Below, in pieces: positions 1-10,081 of a stretch of DNA of 64,000 nt. The notes beneath the pieces were generated by a model, which was not told the origin of the DNA, ran no database searches, and saw only the letters and a program-made list of their open reading frames with translations. Source of the stretch: Pseudomonas azotoformans (GTDB lineage Bacteria; Pseudomonadota; Gammaproteobacteria; Pseudomonadales; Pseudomonadaceae); assembly GCF_900103345.1 (NCBI RefSeq), contig NZ_LT629702.1, positions 3,534,001 to 3,598,000 of the forward strand, in the 5' to 3' direction. The position numbers and the translations under genes are program-made. The first letter of the stretch is position 1, and each line of letters starts with the position of its first letter.

Positions 1-251
1 TTGCTGAAGCGTCGCACAAGTTCGTCCTTGAGATGCCCCTCGGGGATGTGCATCTCGAACAAAGGGTGAACGCCATACTCCCAGTTGTAGCTTTCCAGGC
101 GCACCGGCATGGTCAGGGAGACGGCATTCTCTTCGCTGACAGTGTCGTTATATGAGAAAACTGTATCGCGGCGGTTCTCCTCTCCCCGCCCGAGCGTTCC
201 CGCAGGCACGCCGCCTACGCCGATATAGAGCCGCTCACGTTGACTAGTCAT
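1..251 (-). CDS. hipA: HipA-family serine/threonine kinase toxin, N-terminal part only
   Basis: The first 83 codons of a HipA-type toxin are visible; the gene continues past the left edge. The translation starts MTSQRERLYIGVGGVP and runs through RLESYNWEYGVHPLFEMH and PEGHLKDEL, which resembles the N-terminal 'couple_hipA' subdomain that packs against HipB. HipA proteins are kinases that arrest translation (known targets include glutamyl-tRNA synthetase) and are neutralised by the HipB partner. The ATG at 251-249 overlaps the end of the upstream antitoxin gene by 8 nt, the usual translational coupling of hipBA. The kinase core is outside the window, so an intact toxin cannot be confirmed. Confidence 0.8.
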   Translation of the reverse strand, partial: MTSQRERLYIGVGGVPAGTLGRGEENRRDTVFSYNDTVSEENAVSLTMPVRLESYNWEYGVHPLFEMHIPEGHLKDELVRRFS

Positions 252-489
252 GGATATTCTCCGATTTCAGCTCATCAAGGGTCTTGCGCCGACGTTTGGG
301 GATGGCCGTCAACTCATATCCCAAGCCCTCAAGAATGGCTGCGACCTTGCGAATCCCCACTTCCGGGATGGTATTGTTCTCAATCCCCGAGATGGTGGCG
401 CGACTCATGCCATGCCGTTGTGCGAGCTGGCTTTGTGAAAGGCCAGCAGCTTTGCGCAGGCTCTTGATCAGTATTCCTAAATCATTCAT
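244..489 (-). CDS. hipB: HipB-type antitoxin, XRE-family DNA-binding protein
   Basis: This 81-residue protein is a helix-turn-helix repressor: residues about 5-60 carry the XRE pattern (LSQSQLAQRHGMSRATISGIE), followed by a basic tail (KRRRK). HipB proteins bind HipA and repress their own operon. The ATG at 489 (MNDLGILIKSL) was chosen because the helical domain begins at once; ATGs at 501 and 525 would add 4 or 12 residues, and no strong ribosome site decides between them. The stop overlaps the hipA start by 8 nt. The upstream DNA holds several TGCA palindromes that fit operator sites. Confidence 0.82.
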   Translation of the reverse strand: MNDLGILIKSLRKAAGLSQSQLAQRHGMSRATISGIENNTIPEVGIRKVAAILEGLGYELTAIPKRRRKTLDELKSENIHD

Positions 490-496
490 ATCAAAA

Positions 497-540
497 TGCA
501 TCCAATGCAATGCAAATTTGCACAATATTGCATTAATGCA
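497..540. promoter_or_regulatory. Palindrome cluster upstream of hipB, probable autoregulatory operators
   Basis: Two perfect 12-bp palindromes, TGCAAATTTGCA (511-522) and TGCATTAATGCA (529-540), have centres 18 bp apart. An imperfect one, TGCATCCAATGCA (497-509), lies nearer the gene, and CAATATTG (523-530) sits between. All lie just upstream of hipB. HipB-like proteins bind repeated palindromes in their own promoter, so this is the expected place for them. Binding is inferred. Confidence 0.6.
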
Positions 541-702
541 CCCTATACGATGCGCGGAGTTTTGAATAGTGCTTCATCCACGCGCGGCTGGTTGAGCGCT
601 CGCGCACCAGAAATACAAACCAGCGGCCATAGCTGCCTTGATTCAGCCTGGAACCGCGCCGCCAATGCCGACGACTTCAATGCCAATGACGTGTTATGAA
701 AC

Positions 703-1569
703 ATGATGAGTAGATACTTTCCCCGCCGTCGGACATTGGCCTTCTTCTACAAAGCCTGGATGGTGATGGCCAGCGCGCTTCTCATCGCCTGCCAATCGCC
801 GCGCGAGGCTCTGCAACAACTGGCTGAGAAGCACCATCGACAATGGGAGGTCCTGCCGGGACAGCACTTTCCTCTCTTCATACTTGCTCCGCACACTGCA
901 GAAAAGATGACTCGCCTGCGTGTCTACCTGGAAGGCGATGGTCATTCCTGGGCGACGGCCACTCAACCCAGCCTGGATCCGAGCCCGCACAATCTGTTGG
1001 TACCACGGCTGGCGATCAATGATCCGACACCAAATGCGTACCTGGCACGCCCCTGCCAGTTCGTCATGGTCGCTACCTGTCAATCGGCACTCTGGACCCA
1101 TCGACGATTCTCTCAGGAAGTGGTCACAAGCCTCAGCCAGGCGCTGGATCAATTAAAACAGCGCTATGGCAACAGTGAGTTCGAACTGGTCGGGTACTCC
1201 GGTGGTGGCGCGCTCGCATTACTGTTAGCGGCACAGCGCAATGACGTTACCCAGGTGCAAACCCTTGCTGGCAATCTCAGTCCACGCCTGTGGGCGACGA
1301 TGAAAGGCCTGTCGCCACTCGACGGTTCACTGGATCCGCTGGACTATCGTAGTCGACTCGCCTTGTTGCCCCAGCGTCATCTCATCGGCGAAGCAGACCT
1401 GATCGTTCCAAGTCGTTTGGCGGACAGATATCAACAGGCACTTGACTCGCCCCTCTCCGAATTCGTTCATGTACCGGGAGCAAGTCATGACAGGGGGTGG
1501 GAAGCAACATGGAGCCGATGGGATAAAACGCCATTGATGCATGAGAATCCTGAAATTAGGGGACGGTAG
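703..1569 (+). CDS. Putative alpha/beta-hydrolase lipoprotein
   Basis: The 288-residue protein starts with an arginine-rich n-region and a hydrophobic stretch ending in a lipobox (LLIAC, Cys about 30), so it is probably membrane anchored. A nucleophile elbow, GYSGGG (about residues 164-169), a late Asp (EADLIV) and a C-terminal His (GASHDRGW) make a plausible Ser-Asp-His triad of the alpha/beta-hydrolase fold. The substrate cannot be read. The start could be either of the adjacent ATGs at 703 and 706; no clear Shine-Dalgarno sequence precedes them. It stands alone, divergent from hipBA. Confidence 0.7.
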   Translation: MMSRYFPRRRTLAFFYKAWMVMASALLIACQSPREALQQLAEKHHRQWEVLPGQHFPLFILAPHTAEKMTRLRVYLEGDGHSWATATQPSLDPSPHNLLVPRLAINDPTPNAYLARPCQFVMVATCQSALWTHRRFSQEVVTSLSQALDQLKQRYGNSEFELVGYSGGGALALLLAAQRNDVTQVQTLAGNLSPRLWATMKGLSPLDGSLDPLDYRSRLALLPQRHLIGEADLIVPSRLADRYQQALDSPLSEFVHVPGASHDRGWEATWSRWDKTPLMHENPEIRGR

Positions 1570-1871
1570 GACCGCTTAAAACACCGAAATACCATTCCCC
1601 CCAGTACCTGACCGACCGCGACAACAACAATGACCTAAAAGTTTCGTTTATTGCTCAATTACCCCACACAGCCGCAAAAAATAATGGCAACTTCGCATTT
1701 TTTAGATTTTTTTCGTCACTCATTCTTTTTATGATGAATTGTCCTACACGCATCGTGTAAATTCGCAGGCGCTTGAATCAGCAATTCACTGACAAGCTGG
1801 CAGGGATGCCTAAAACAGACGCTGACGCGTGGGCTGTTCCCTGTCAGTTTCTGCCCTGTAAGGATACTACC
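1570..1871. other. Intergenic region upstream of the autotransporter
   Basis: About 300 nt without a convincing gene. It is much more AT-rich than its surroundings around 1640-1740. A TATGAT hexamer at 1730-1735 could be a -10 box, but only a T-run sits at the -35 distance, so the promoter is uncertain. An in-frame TTG at 1773 would extend the autotransporter but lacks a good ribosome site. No hairpin terminator for the upstream hydrolase gene was seen. Confidence 0.4.
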
Positions 1872-4160
1872 TTGAACATTTCCCACCTGCGCCGCTCGTT
1901 GTTGCCGCTGTCCGTCGCGGCTGCTACTGCGACAGCACATGCCGTACCCGCTCCCGACTTGAACCACGACCTGAGCACAGGGGCATACAGCAGCTCCGGT
2001 GGTGTATTCAATAACGCCACCTTCACCGGGATATCGCAAAACGCAGGTGTGGAACTGACCAACGTGACCCTGGCGGGCAACCTGGTCAACCAGGGCAAAA
2101 TCAACCTGACGGCTGCGACCCCCACCGACTTCCCGTCCGGTATCGCCATGACCCTCAATTCCAACGTCGGTGGCGACTTGGTAAATAATGGCGACATTAC
2201 GGTGAGCGGTAACGCCGTCGTCGGGCTGGACCTGTATCTGGCAAAGATCGCTGGCGGAGTGAACAACAACGGCAACATCACTGTGACAGGCGCCAATGCC
2301 GAAGGCATGCTGATCACCTCGTCCCAGGCGCGCATCAATAACTCGGGCACTATCACCGCACGTGGCATCGACTCTGTGGGTATCGACATCGAGAACGCAC
2401 GCTTCACGGGTCAGATGACGAGTGGTATCTACAACAGCGGGACTATCTCCGCTGACGGGGTCGGTATCCGCTTTCGCAGTCTCGACACCTCCGGCGGTTC
2501 CGACACCCTCTCCATCAGGCAGACAGGTGGCCTGATCGAAGGTGGCACCGCTGCCATTCTGGCGGACGACAATGCCCCACGTTCGTATTTCTACTGGGAG
2601 GGTGGCCAGGTCAAGGGTGACCTGCTGGGCCTGAGTGGTGTGCTGGTGCGAGGGGACGCGCTGTTCGATGGCTCGACCATCCGCGCCAGTTACGTCGATA
2701 TCGACGGTGGCCGCCTGACGCTGCTTCGCCCGCAGACCACGATTGTGGGCGACCTCGACCTGGACAGCGCCACTGCGCGCCTGCGCCTGCTGCTGGACAA
2801 CAACACACTGCCCAACACGCCGATCCTGAAAGTCACCGGCAATACCTTCTTCTCTGCAGGCAGCCAGATCGAACTGCAGGCGCGCTCCGATGACTTCCGC
2901 ACGTCGGCCCAGGGCACGCGCTACACCCTGATCAACTCTGGCACCTGGGAAGACCCGCAGAACCTGTCCGTGGTTTCCTCCTCGGCGCTGCTTGAGGTGA
3001 GGAACTTCGGCATCGAAGGCCAGGACGTGAAAGCACTGGTTGCCACCCGCAGTGATGAGGTGATCACGCAAGACCTGATGAGCGCTAGTGGTTCGCGCAA
3101 TGCGGTGAATGCCATCAAGCCACTCAAGAACACGCTCATGGGCCAGCTGGACGAAAGCGACCCGGTATTCCAGCAATTCGCCAACGCCGCCTCCAGCGAA
3201 GAACTGGCCAAACTGGCCGAAAGCCTGACCCCCGACGTCAGCCGTGGCGCGATCAACGCAGCCACCAGCAGCCAGAACCTGGTCGCCAGTACCATCAACC
3301 GCCGCTCCAGCAAAGCGCGTAGCGGCCTGTCCTCCGGTGACGTGCTGGCCGGACAAGGCGTATGGCTGCAGGCACTGTCCAGCGATGCCAACCAGGACAG
3401 CCGCCACGGTGTCGACGGCTACGACGCGAACACCCACGGCATCGCCGTGGGCGCCGACGGCAAGCTCAACGCCGATACCACCGTGGGCCTGGCTTACAGC
3501 TACCTGACCAGCGACGTGAAAACCGACCAGGGCAACAAGACCGACGTCAGCGGCCATGCACTGACCCTGTACGGCAACTGGGCCCGTGACAACTTCTTTG
3601 TCGACACCTCGCTGATGTACGGCTGGAACGACAACGAATCCAAACGCTACATCGCCGGCACCCGCGCCAAGGCCGACTACGACAGTGAGATCTTCGGCGT
3701 CAACGCGCTGGCAGGCTACACGTTCCAGCTCGACAAACAGTGGCTGCTGGAACCACAAGTCGGTGCGCGCTATGCCAATGTATCGATTGACTCGTACCGT
3801 GAAAAAGGCAGCTCAGCCGCCCTCAACGTCGGCAGCCAGCGCTACGAAATCGGCGAAATGGGCCTGGGTGCTCGCCTGGCGGCCGCTTTTGACGTAGGCG
3901 TGGGCAGCTTTGAACCGGAAGCCAAGCTGATGGCCTGGCACGATTTCATCGGCGACAAGGCCGGCACCACCTCCACCTTCGTGCTCGGCGGCACCCCGTT
4001 CACCACCACAGGCGCAACACCGGCGCGCGACAGCTACGAGCTGGGACTGGGCGCCAACTACCGCGTGGGCGCGTGGAGCGTGGGCGGGACGTACAACTAC
4101 CTGACCAGCAGCGGTTTCGACGCCGACACCTTCACTGCGAACGTACGTTACGACTTCTGA
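1872..4160 (+). CDS. Type V autotransporter, beta-helical passenger with C-terminal barrel
   Basis: The protein is about 762 residues from the TTG at 1872. That start is preferred because it is preceded by AAGGA (about 1859) and gives a short Sec signal (NISHLRRSLLPLSVAAATA, cleavage near AHA-VPA). An upstream in-frame TTG (1773) would add 33 poorly signal-like residues. The passenger has Asn/Gly-rich rungs (LVNNGDITV, VNNNGNITV, INNSGTITA, IYNSGTISA) typical of a right-handed beta-helix. The last 265 or so residues form an autotransporter barrel with alternating strands and a terminal aromatic motif (VRYDF). The family moves its passenger across the outer membrane, often for adhesion; no catalytic motif was seen in the passenger. 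It is followed by a terminator. Confidence 0.88.
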   Translation: MNISHLRRSLLPLSVAAATATAHAVPAPDLNHDLSTGAYSSSGGVFNNATFTGISQNAGVELTNVTLAGNLVNQGKINLTAATPTDFPSGIAMTLNSNVGGDLVNNGDITVSGNAVVGLDLYLAKIAGGVNNNGNITVTGANAEGMLITSSQARINNSGTITARGIDSVGIDIENARFTGQMTSGIYNSGTISADGVGIRFRSLDTSGGSDTLSIRQTGGLIEGGTAAILADDNAPRSYFYWEGGQVKGDLLGLSGVLVRGDALFDGSTIRASYVDIDGGRLTLLRPQTTIVGDLDLDSATARLRLLLDNNTLPNTPILKVTGNTFFSAGSQIELQARSDDFRTSAQGTRYTLINSGTWEDPQNLSVVSSSALLEVRNFGIEGQDVKALVATRSDEVITQDLMSASGSRNAVNAIKPLKNTLMGQLDESDPVFQQFANAASSEELAKLAESLTPDVSRGAINAATSSQNLVASTINRRSSKARSGLSSGDVLAGQGVWLQALSSDANQDSRHGVDGYDANTHGIAVGADGKLNADTTVGLAYSYLTSDVKTDQGNKTDVSGHALTLYGNWARDNFFVDTSLMYGWNDNESKRYIAGTRAKADYDSEIFGVNALAGYTFQLDKQWLLEPQVGARYANVSIDSYREKGSSAALNVGSQRYEIGEMGLGARLAAAFDVGVGSFEPEAKLMAWHDFIGDKAGTTSTFVLGGTPFTTTGATPARDSYELGLGANYRVGAWSVGGTYNYLTSSGFDADTFTANVRYDF

Positions 4161-4180
4161 TCAACGCCTTCGCCTGAAAT

Positions 4181-4208
4181 GAAAAAACCGGCCTAGGCCG
4201 GTTTTTTC
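4181..4208. terminator. Bidirectional Rho-independent terminator between autotransporter and guaA
   Basis: An almost perfect palindrome (AAAAAACCGGCC / GGCCGGTTTTTT around TA) has A- and T-runs on both sides. It lies between two convergent genes and can stop transcription in both directions. Confidence 0.85.
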
Positions 4209-4224
4209 ATACAGCGTTGCGGGA

Positions 4225-5802
4225 TCATTCCCACTCAATCGTCGCCGGCGGCTTGCTCGACACGTCATACGTCACGCGCGAAATGCCTTCGATCTCATTG
4301 ATGATACGGCCGCTGACAGTCTCCAGCAGTTCGTACGGCAGGTGCGCCCAGCGAGCGGTCATGAAGTCGATGGTTTCTACCGCACGCAGGGCCACGACCC
4401 ACGCGTAGCGACGGCCATCGCCTACAACGCCTACGGACTTGACCGGCTGGAACACCACGAACGCCTGGCTGACTTTGTGGTACCAGTCGGCCTTGCGCAG
4501 TTCTTCGATGAAGATGTGGTCGGCGCGACGCAGCAGGTCGGCGTATTCCTTCTTCACTTCACCGAGGATGCGCACGCCCAGGCCCGGGCCTGGGAATGGG
4601 TGGCGGTAGACCATGTCGTACGGCAGGCCCAGTTCCAGGCCCAGACGACGGACTTCGTCCTTGAACAGTTCGCGCAGCGGTTCTACCAGCTTGAGGTTCA
4701 TTTCCTCAGGCAGGCCACCCACGTTGTGGTGGGACTTGATCACGTGGGCCTTGCCGCTCTTGGCGCCGGCCGACTCGATCACGTCGGGGTAGATGGTGCC
4801 TTGGGCGAGGAACTTGATGTTGTCCAGTTTGTTGGACTGGGCATCGAACACGTCGATGAAGGTGCGGCCGATGATCTTGCGCTTCTTCTCCGGGTCGGAC
4901 TCGCCGGCCAGGTTATTCAAGAACTGATCTTCGGCGTTGGCGCGGATCACCTTGACGCCCATGTTCTCGGCGAACATGGCCATCACCTGCTCGCCTTCGT
5001 GCAGGCGCAGCAGGCCGTTGTCGACGAACACGCAGGTCAGCTGGTCGCCGATGGCTTTGTGCAGCAGCGCGGCAACCACGGAGGAGTCAACGCCACCGGA
5101 CAGGCCAAGCAAGACGTTGTCGGTGCCGACCTGGGCGCGCACCTGGGCGATGGCGTCTTCAGCAATCTTGGACGGAGTCCACAGGGCTTCACACTCGCAG
5201 ATGTCGAGGATGAAGCGCGACAGGATGCGCCCGCCTTGCTTGGTGTGGGTCACTTCCGGGTGGAACTGCACGCCGTAGTAACGACGCTCGTCACTGAACA
5301 TACCGGCGATCGGGCAGCTCGGGGTACTGGCCAGGATGTGGAAGTCCTGCGGCATCTTGGTGACCTTGTCACCGTGGCTCATCCACACGTCGAGGCCGAA
5401 CAGGCCGTCGGCGTCGACGTGGTCTTCGATGCCGTCCAGCAAGCGGCTCTTGCCGACCACATCGACACGGGCATAACCGAATTCACGCAGCTCGGAACCT
5501 TCGACCTTGCCGCCCAGTTGCTCGGCCATGGTCTGCATGCCGTAGCAGATGCCGAAGACCGGTACGCCCAGGTCGAACACGGCTTGCGGGCAACGCGGGC
5601 TGTTGGCTTCGTGCACGGACTCGGGGCCACCGGCGAGGATGACGCCTTTCGGTGCGAATTCGCGGATCGCTTCGTCGTCCATGTCGAACGGATGCAGTTC
5701 GCAGTACACGCCGATTTCGCGCACGCGGCGGGCGATCAGCTGGGTGTACTGGGAACCGAAATCGAGGATCAGGATGCGGTGGGCGTGAATGTCGAGGGCC
5801 AT
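4225..5802 (-). CDS. guaA: GMP synthase (glutamine-hydrolysing)
   Basis: GuaA converts XMP to GMP using glutamine and ATP. The 525-residue protein has the normal length. The class I glutamine amidotransferase domain (about 1-200) has the nucleophile in FGICYGMQ (Cys86) and its His-x-Glu in FHPEVTH. The ATP pyrophosphatase domain starts at the P-loop GLSGGVDSS (about 235), and the C-terminal dimerisation domain ends [14 protein letters not shown]. It lies 80 nt downstream of guaB on the same strand, forming the usual guaBA operon for the last two steps of guanine nucleotide synthesis. Confidence 0.97.
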   Translation of the reverse strand: MALDIHAHRILILDFGSQYTQLIARRVREIGVYCELHPFDMDDEAIREFAPKGVILAGGPESVHEANSPRCPQAVFDLGVPVFGICYGMQTMAEQLGGKVEGSELREFGYARVDVVGKSRLLDGIEDHVDADGLFGLDVWMSHGDKVTKMPQDFHILASTPSCPIAGMFSDERRYYGVQFHPEVTHTKQGGRILSRFILDICECEALWTPSKIAEDAIAQVRAQVGTDNVLLGLSGGVDSSVVAALLHKAIGDQLTCVFVDNGLLRLHEGEQVMAMFAENMGVKVIRANAEDQFLNNLAGESDPEKKRKIIGRTFIDVFDAQSNKLDNIKFLAQGTIYPDVIESAGAKSGKAHVIKSHHNVGGLPEEMNLKLVEPLRELFKDEVRRLGLELGLPYDMVYRHPFPGPGLGVRILGEVKKEYADLLRRADHIFIEELRKADWYHKVSQAFVVFQPVKSVGVVGDGRRYAWVVALRAVETIDFMTARWAHLPYELLETVSGRIINEIEGISRVTYDVSSKPPATIEWE

Positions 5803-5836
5803 GAAGTCAGTCTCGTCTAATGAATCAGAAACAACT

Positions 5837-5857
5837 CGGGGCTGAAGAACAGCCCCG
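5837..5857 (-). promoter_or_regulatory. Intercistronic hairpin between guaB and guaA
   Basis: An 8-bp GC-rich stem (CGGGGCTG / CAGCCCCG) with a 5-nt loop lies in the guaB-guaA gap. It lacks a following T-run in the operon direction, so it looks more like an RNA processing or stability element, or a partial attenuator, than a full terminator. Confidence 0.45.
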
Positions 5858-5882
5858 GTTACTTAACATTTTGCTGGAAGCC

Positions 5883-7460
<1,578 letters not shown>

Positions 7461-7470
7461 TTAACTGTCC

Positions 7471-7588
7471 CGATCGTTCCCACGCTCCGCGTGGGAACGC
7501 CGCCTTGGACGCTCCGCGTCCTGCCCCAGCGCAAGGGTGACCCGGAGCGTCACGGGATGCATTCCCACGCAGAGCGTGGGAACGATCG
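7471..7588. repeat. Paired palindromic repeat of the GTTCCCACGC class
   Basis: CGATCGTTCCCACGC at 7471 and its inverted copy GCGTGGGAACGATCG ending at 7588 face each other, each also containing a short hairpin (CCCACGC..GCGTGGG). A third element with GGACGCTCCGCGTCC lies between them. This is a typical dispersed Pseudomonas intergenic repeat and could fold as one long hairpin. Confidence 0.75.
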
Positions 7589-7603
7589 GATCGGACGATC
7601 GGA

Positions 7604-8152
7604 TTAAAGCTCGACTTTGACCCAACTCATCTTCTGGTCCAGCCAATCGGCGAATTCGTCGATAAAACTCTGCTTGAACCCCGCCTCCGCCCAGTTGTTG
7701 AAGATGAATCCCAGGTTGGAAAACCCGCATTCCTGCAGGAACAGGAAGCCGTTGATGTCGTCTTCATGCCCACATAGCGGGCAGGTGAAGTTGTCGGTGT
7801 GGCCGGGCATCCAGTCTTCCAGGCTTTCGAACAGCGCTTCGCCGACTTCCTTGCGGCATTCCGGGCAACCGGCTTCTTCGAGAAAGCCCTTGGCCGGCGT
7901 GTAGATGCAGCGCTTGTAGATGATCTCCAGGCCATTGATCGGTTCGTTGAACGGCAGTGCCTCGGGGTAAAGCACCACGGCGCGGGCGCCATCGGCCAGG
8001 GCGTAGCCCATGCGGTTGCCAGTGCGGCCACAGGTGGTCAGCTCTTCCTTGATGATGTTCTTGCGCACCAGCCAGCGCACGATCGCCCGGGCACGGGGTT
8101 CGTGGACGGGCAAGGTGGAGATTTTCGGGACAAGGATGCTTTGGGAGTTCAT
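7604..8152 (-). CDS. Conserved hypothetical protein with zinc-ribbon-like cysteine pairs
   Basis: This 182-residue soluble protein has two CxxC knuckles, CPEC (about 97-100) and CPLC (about 124-127) followed by GHED, which suggests one bound zinc. The N-terminal part (RAIVRWLVRKNIIKEELT) is helical. Related Pseudomonas proteins are, as I recall, often labelled 'sugar ABC transporter ATPase', but there is no Walker A motif or ABC signature here, so that label is not supported. It stands alone between two repeat elements. Function unknown. Confidence 0.65.
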   Translation of the reverse strand: MNSQSILVPKISTLPVHEPRARAIVRWLVRKNIIKEELTTCGRTGNRMGYALADGARAVVLYPEALPFNEPINGLEIIYKRCIYTPAKGFLEEAGCPECRKEVGEALFESLEDWMPGHTDNFTCPLCGHEDDINGFLFLQECGFSNLGFIFNNWAEAGFKQSFIDEFADWLDQKMSWVKVEL

Positions 8153-8183
8153 GGGGCCTGAGAGTCCTGCGGTGTGCCGTCTG

Positions 8184-8276
8184 GCCTCTTCGCGAGCAAG
8201 CCCGCTCCCACATTCGACTGCATTCCAACAGATAGAATGCGGTCGAATGTGGGAGCGGGCTTGCTCGCGAAGAGGC
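8184..8276. repeat. REP doublet (GTGGGAGCGGGCTTGCTCGCG class)
   Basis: Two inverted copies of a REP unit, GCCTCTTCGCGAGCAAGC.. (8184 on) and ..GCTTGCTCGCGAAGAGGC (to 8276), enclose about 35 bp and can form a long hairpin. This is the REPIN arrangement, thought to be mobilised by RAYT transposases. Confidence 0.85.
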
Positions 8277-8313
8277 CCTAAAGGCTGGCAGCTTAATCCC
8301 TGCCCTACTCAGG

Positions 8314-9081
8314 TCAAGTGCTCAAGTACCGCCCGATCAATGCAATACCGCTGGCCAGCACCAGCCAGGTCACCAGCCGCACAAATGCCTCGCGCGACAT
8401 GCGCATCGTCAACCTGCGCCCACACCACAGCCCCAACGCCATCGCCGGCAGCAGGCACAGCGCCAATATCAACAACGGTAAATCAGCATACACCCCGGCC
8501 ACCAGGAACAGACTGAGGCGCACCACCGTGCTGCAACTGATCAACGCACTCTGGGTGGCGCGCGCCGCGTCTTTGGACAGGCGACTGTTGAGGTAGATCG
8601 CATATAAGAAGCCACCACTGCCGAACAGCGCCCCGAACAACCCGCCCACCGTACCCATGGGTATCGACCACCCCGCCGCCAACTGCGTCGGCCGCGCCTT
8701 CACCGCCAGGCTGTAGAGCGCGTAGGCGCTGATAAACAGGCCCATCAACAACAGCAACAGGTCCGAATGCAAGTTGAGCAAAAACACTACGCCGAGTGTG
8801 CAGCCAATCGCCATGCACGGCAGCAAGCGCAGCAGCTCCAGCTTGTTCACATCGCGCCGCGATTGCAGCAGGTTGCCAAACGCCGCGACAAAATCCAGCA
8901 GCACCAGCAAAGGGATGATCTTTGACAGTGGCATAAACAGGATCAGAATCGGCCCCGCGACCAGCGCCGTACCGAAGCCAGCGATGCCAAACACGATGTA
9001 GGCCACCACCACACCCACGCCGATCACCAGCCAATCCACACCACCAAACGACCACTGACTTATCAGCTCAACCGGGCTCAT
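8314..9081 (-). CDS. TauE/SafE-family membrane permease
   Basis: This 255-residue integral membrane protein has about eight hydrophobic segments and the family pattern of two repeats with glycine-rich turns (FGIAGFGTALVAGP near residue 25, GGLFGALFGSGG near residue 140). TauE/SafE proteins export sulfite, sulfoacetate or related organosulfur anions; the substrate here is unknown. The ATG at 9081 (MSPVELIS) was chosen because AAGGAA lies 6 nt upstream; an earlier ATG at 9120 lacks this. It is divergent from a LysR regulator that probably controls it. Confidence 0.8.
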   Translation of the reverse strand: MSPVELISQWSFGGVDWLVIGVGVVVAYIVFGIAGFGTALVAGPILILFMPLSKIIPLLVLLDFVAAFGNLLQSRRDVNKLELLRLLPCMAIGCTLGVVFLLNLHSDLLLLLMGLFISAYALYSLAVKARPTQLAAGWSIPMGTVGGLFGALFGSGGFLYAIYLNSRLSKDAARATQSALISCSTVVRLSLFLVAGVYADLPLLILALCLLPAMALGLWCGRRLTMRMSREAFVRLVTWLVLASGIALIGRYLST

Positions 9082-9180
9082 GGGGTATTCCTTGTAAGAG
9101 ATGGCCATCACTTTAGCCATCAGTGAGGGATGCGACTAATATCTTCAAAGCCCCCCATCTATCTCGAAAAGGCATGACGC

Positions 9181-10071
9181 GTGATTTCCACCCGCCAACT
9201 GCGTTACTTCGTCGAAATCGCCGACAGCGGCAGCTTCAGTGCCGCCGCCGAACGCCTGTTTGTGGCGCAGTCAGCCTTGAGCCGACAGATCAAGGAGCTG
9301 GAAACCCAGCTGCAAACCCCGCTGTTCGAACGCACCGCACGCCAACCGCGGCTTACGGCGGCGGGCGAAGCCTTCTATCCGCGAGCCCGCAACCTGCTGA
9401 GTGAACTGCTCAAGGCCAGCCAAATGGCGACACAAGTGGGCAATGGCGAACTGGGCACGCTGCGCCTGAGCCATTCGAGCACTGTGCCGATGAGCGGCCC
9501 TTTGCTGCAGGGTATCGGCGCTTGGTTGGAACGCTGCCCTGGGGTGTCGATGGATATCGTCAAACTGTCTTCAGAAGCGCAGTTGGAAGAAATTGCCGAC
9601 GGTCGCCTTGAGGTCGGCGTGCTGCGCTTGCCGGTGCTGCGCCAGCGCGAGGGGGTTCGGGTGATGCCGTTGTATAGCGAGCAACTGCTGCTGGCCGTAC
9701 CGCCCAACCATGCGTTAGCGCGTAGTCATGCGCCCATCGAGCTAGGGCAATTGAAGGACGAAGCGTTTATTTCAATACCCCACCCCCAGCGCGGCGGCCT
9801 GAGTTATCTATCAGCCGAGCTATGCATGCGTGCCGGATTTTTTCCCAAAGCCGCGCGAGTGATGTCGCGCAAGACCACCCAGCTGCAACTGATCCAGGCC
9901 GGCTTCGGTATTGCCTTGTTACCAAAATCCATGCAGGACATCGCCCCCGCCAACGTGCACTTTTTACCCCTGGCCGACCCGGGCTGCCTCAGCACCGTGG
10001 CCCTGGCCTGCGCACAGGCGCCGAGCGCGCTGGTGGAGCAGTTCTGTCAAACCTTGCACGAATGCCTATAA
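9181..10071 (+). CDS. LysR-family transcriptional regulator
   Basis: The 296-residue protein starts at GTG 9181. Its N-terminal winged helix (STRQLRYFVEIADSGSFSAAAERLFVAQSALSRQIKELE) is a classic LysR DNA-binding domain, followed by a periplasmic-binding-like effector domain (about 90-295). It is transcribed away from the TauE/SafE permease gene across about 100 nt, the usual LysR arrangement, so that permease is its likely target. The co-inducer cannot be predicted. xseA starts 10 nt downstream of its stop and may be partly co-transcribed. Confidence 0.88.
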   Translation: MISTRQLRYFVEIADSGSFSAAAERLFVAQSALSRQIKELETQLQTPLFERTARQPRLTAAGEAFYPRARNLLSELLKASQMATQVGNGELGTLRLSHSSTVPMSGPLLQGIGAWLERCPGVSMDIVKLSSEAQLEEIADGRLEVGVLRLPVLRQREGVRVMPLYSEQLLLAVPPNHALARSHAPIELGQLKDEAFISIPHPQRGGLSYLSAELCMRAGFFPKAARVMSRKTTQLQLIQAGFGIALLPKSMQDIAPANVHFLPLADPGCLSTVALACAQAPSALVEQFCQTLHECL

Positions 10072-10081
10072 ACTGCCGCCC

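Noticed and set aside
1716..3758. A long open frame on the minus strand opposite the autotransporter.
   Set aside because: It is an antisense frame of a GC-rich gene; it has no signal, domain or ribosome site, and the plus-strand protein is clearly real.
7604..8152. 'Sugar ABC transporter ATPase' as the product name for this gene.
   Set aside because: No Walker A, Walker B or ABC signature motif is present; only two CxxC pairs are seen.
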